Notes under the pieces: model-generated
Databases searched by the model: none
Seen by the model: the letters and a program-made list of their open reading frames with translations, nothing else
Told to the model about the DNA's origin: nothing
Program-made: the position numbers and the translations under genes
Assembly: GCA_031255915.1 (NCBI GenBank)
Contig: JAIRRP010000083.1
Coordinates: 1-7,130 of the forward strand
DNA from: Puniceicoccales bacterium
GTDB lineage: Bacteria > Verrucomicrobiota > Verrucomicrobiia > Opitutales > JAIRLG01
Direction: 5' to 3'
Length of the DNA stretch: 7,130 nucleotides
Part shown: positions 7,027 to 7,130 of the stretch, piece by piece
How positions within the stretch are numbered: the stretch's first letter is position 1
How the letters are laid out: every line of letters starts with the position of its first letter

Positions 7027-7055
7027 ATATTATTAAATTATTTTCCTCTTGTTAA
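7027..7055 (-). promoter_or_regulatory. Possible sigma-70-type promoter for the secreted-protein gene
   Basis: On the minus strand TTAACA (7050-7055) and TAATAT (7027-7032) are separated by exactly 17 nt. The -10 box ends 6 nt before the ATG, so transcription from here would start at about the A of the ATG and give a leaderless message. This agrees with the missing Shine-Dalgarno. The region is AT-rich, so a chance match is quite possible. Confidence 0.35.
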
Positions 7056-7071
7056 GAATTAAAATTCTTAA
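7052..7071. repeat. 20-bp palindrome (9-bp perfect arms) upstream of the secreted-protein gene
   Basis: TTAAGAATT (7052-7060) and AATTCTTAA (7063-7071) are perfect reverse complements around a central AA. The palindrome overlaps the proposed minus-strand -35 box at 7050-7055 and lies about 40 bp from the plus-strand -10 candidate. It could be a dimeric repressor operator, or a stem in RNA; the AT-rich arms make a strong terminator unlikely. Confidence 0.55.
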
Positions 7072-7112
7072 GCCAAAAGTCATTTCATTAAAGTAATTTG
7101 ATGTAAAATTCA

Positions 7113-7121
7113 TGATATACT
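7113..7121 (+). promoter_or_regulatory. Possible extended -10 promoter reading out of the window
   Basis: TGATATACT contains TGnTATACT, an extended -10 element. No good -35 lies 16-18 nt upstream; TTGATG at 7098-7103 is too close (12 nt). If real, it would start a plus-strand transcript at about 7128, divergent from the secreted-protein gene, for a gene beyond the window. Confidence 0.3.
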
Positions 7122-7130
7122 CTCGAGCAG

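Noticed and set aside
6713..7036. 107-codon plus-strand reading frame
   Set aside because: It lies opposite the N-terminal half of the secreted-protein gene, has no signal peptide or domain, and no good ribosome binding site was seen.
7098..7121. TTGATG paired with TATACT as a normal plus-strand promoter
   Set aside because: The spacing is only 12 nt; only the extended -10 reading of TATACT is kept, with low confidence.
1..7130. CRISPR array, transposase, phage gene, toxin-antitoxin pair, tRNA or rRNA
   Set aside because: No spaced direct repeats, terminal inverted repeats, cloverleaf or relevant protein motifs were seen on either strand.

Overview
This window carries a block of conserved housekeeping genes read left to right, followed by one unrecognised secreted-protein gene on the opposite strand and the start of a divergent promoter region at the right edge. 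The standard genetic code works throughout. By eye the base composition is moderate in the gene block, and the last ~110 bases are clearly AT-rich. The best guess for the source is the Verrucomicrobiota (Opitutae-like) within the PVC group. The main reason is the signal peptidase I: a ~90-residue cytosolic helical N-terminus, one membrane segment, and a very large insertion between the catalytic Ser and Lys, which matches my recollection of proteins from that lineage. The 'DIFPR' variant of the M24 peptidase metal site fits too. This is inference from protein style, not from a marker gene.

Layout, left to right: (1) 1-1110, dprA, open from the first base and so cut at its 5' end. (2) 1172-2065, a SpoU/TrmH-family RNA 2'-O-methyltransferase with a good Shine-Dalgarno. 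(3) 2066-2228, an intergenic stretch with only weak hairpins. (4) 2229-2885, a single-pass membrane protein with a TPR-like extracytoplasmic domain; the start is best placed at the ATG at 2229. (5) 2919-4043, an M24 Xaa-Pro-type aminopeptidase with all five metal ligands. (6) 4049-5329, lepB, signal peptidase I. (7) 5326-6105, truA, overlapping lepB by an ATGA. (8) 6142-7020 on the minus strand, a Cys-rich protein with a signal peptide and an Asp5 C-terminus, family not recognised. (9) 7021-7130, an AT-rich region with a 20-bp palindrome and promoter-like elements facing both ways.

Genes 4 to 7 are closely packed (33-nt gap, 5-nt gap, 4-nt overlap) and could be one transcript. Their jobs are separate but basic: an envelope-anchored TPR-like protein, proline-peptide breakdown, signal peptide cleavage at the inner membrane, and tRNA pseudouridylation. 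dprA and the methyltransferase act on incoming single-stranded DNA and on structured RNA. The minus-strand secreted protein converges on truA, has no visible functional link to it, and looks like lineage-specific accessory content. I see no CRISPR array, insertion sequence, phage gene, tRNA or rRNA, and no convincing new multi-gene system. The orphan secreted protein and its promoter region are the parts most worth a second look.
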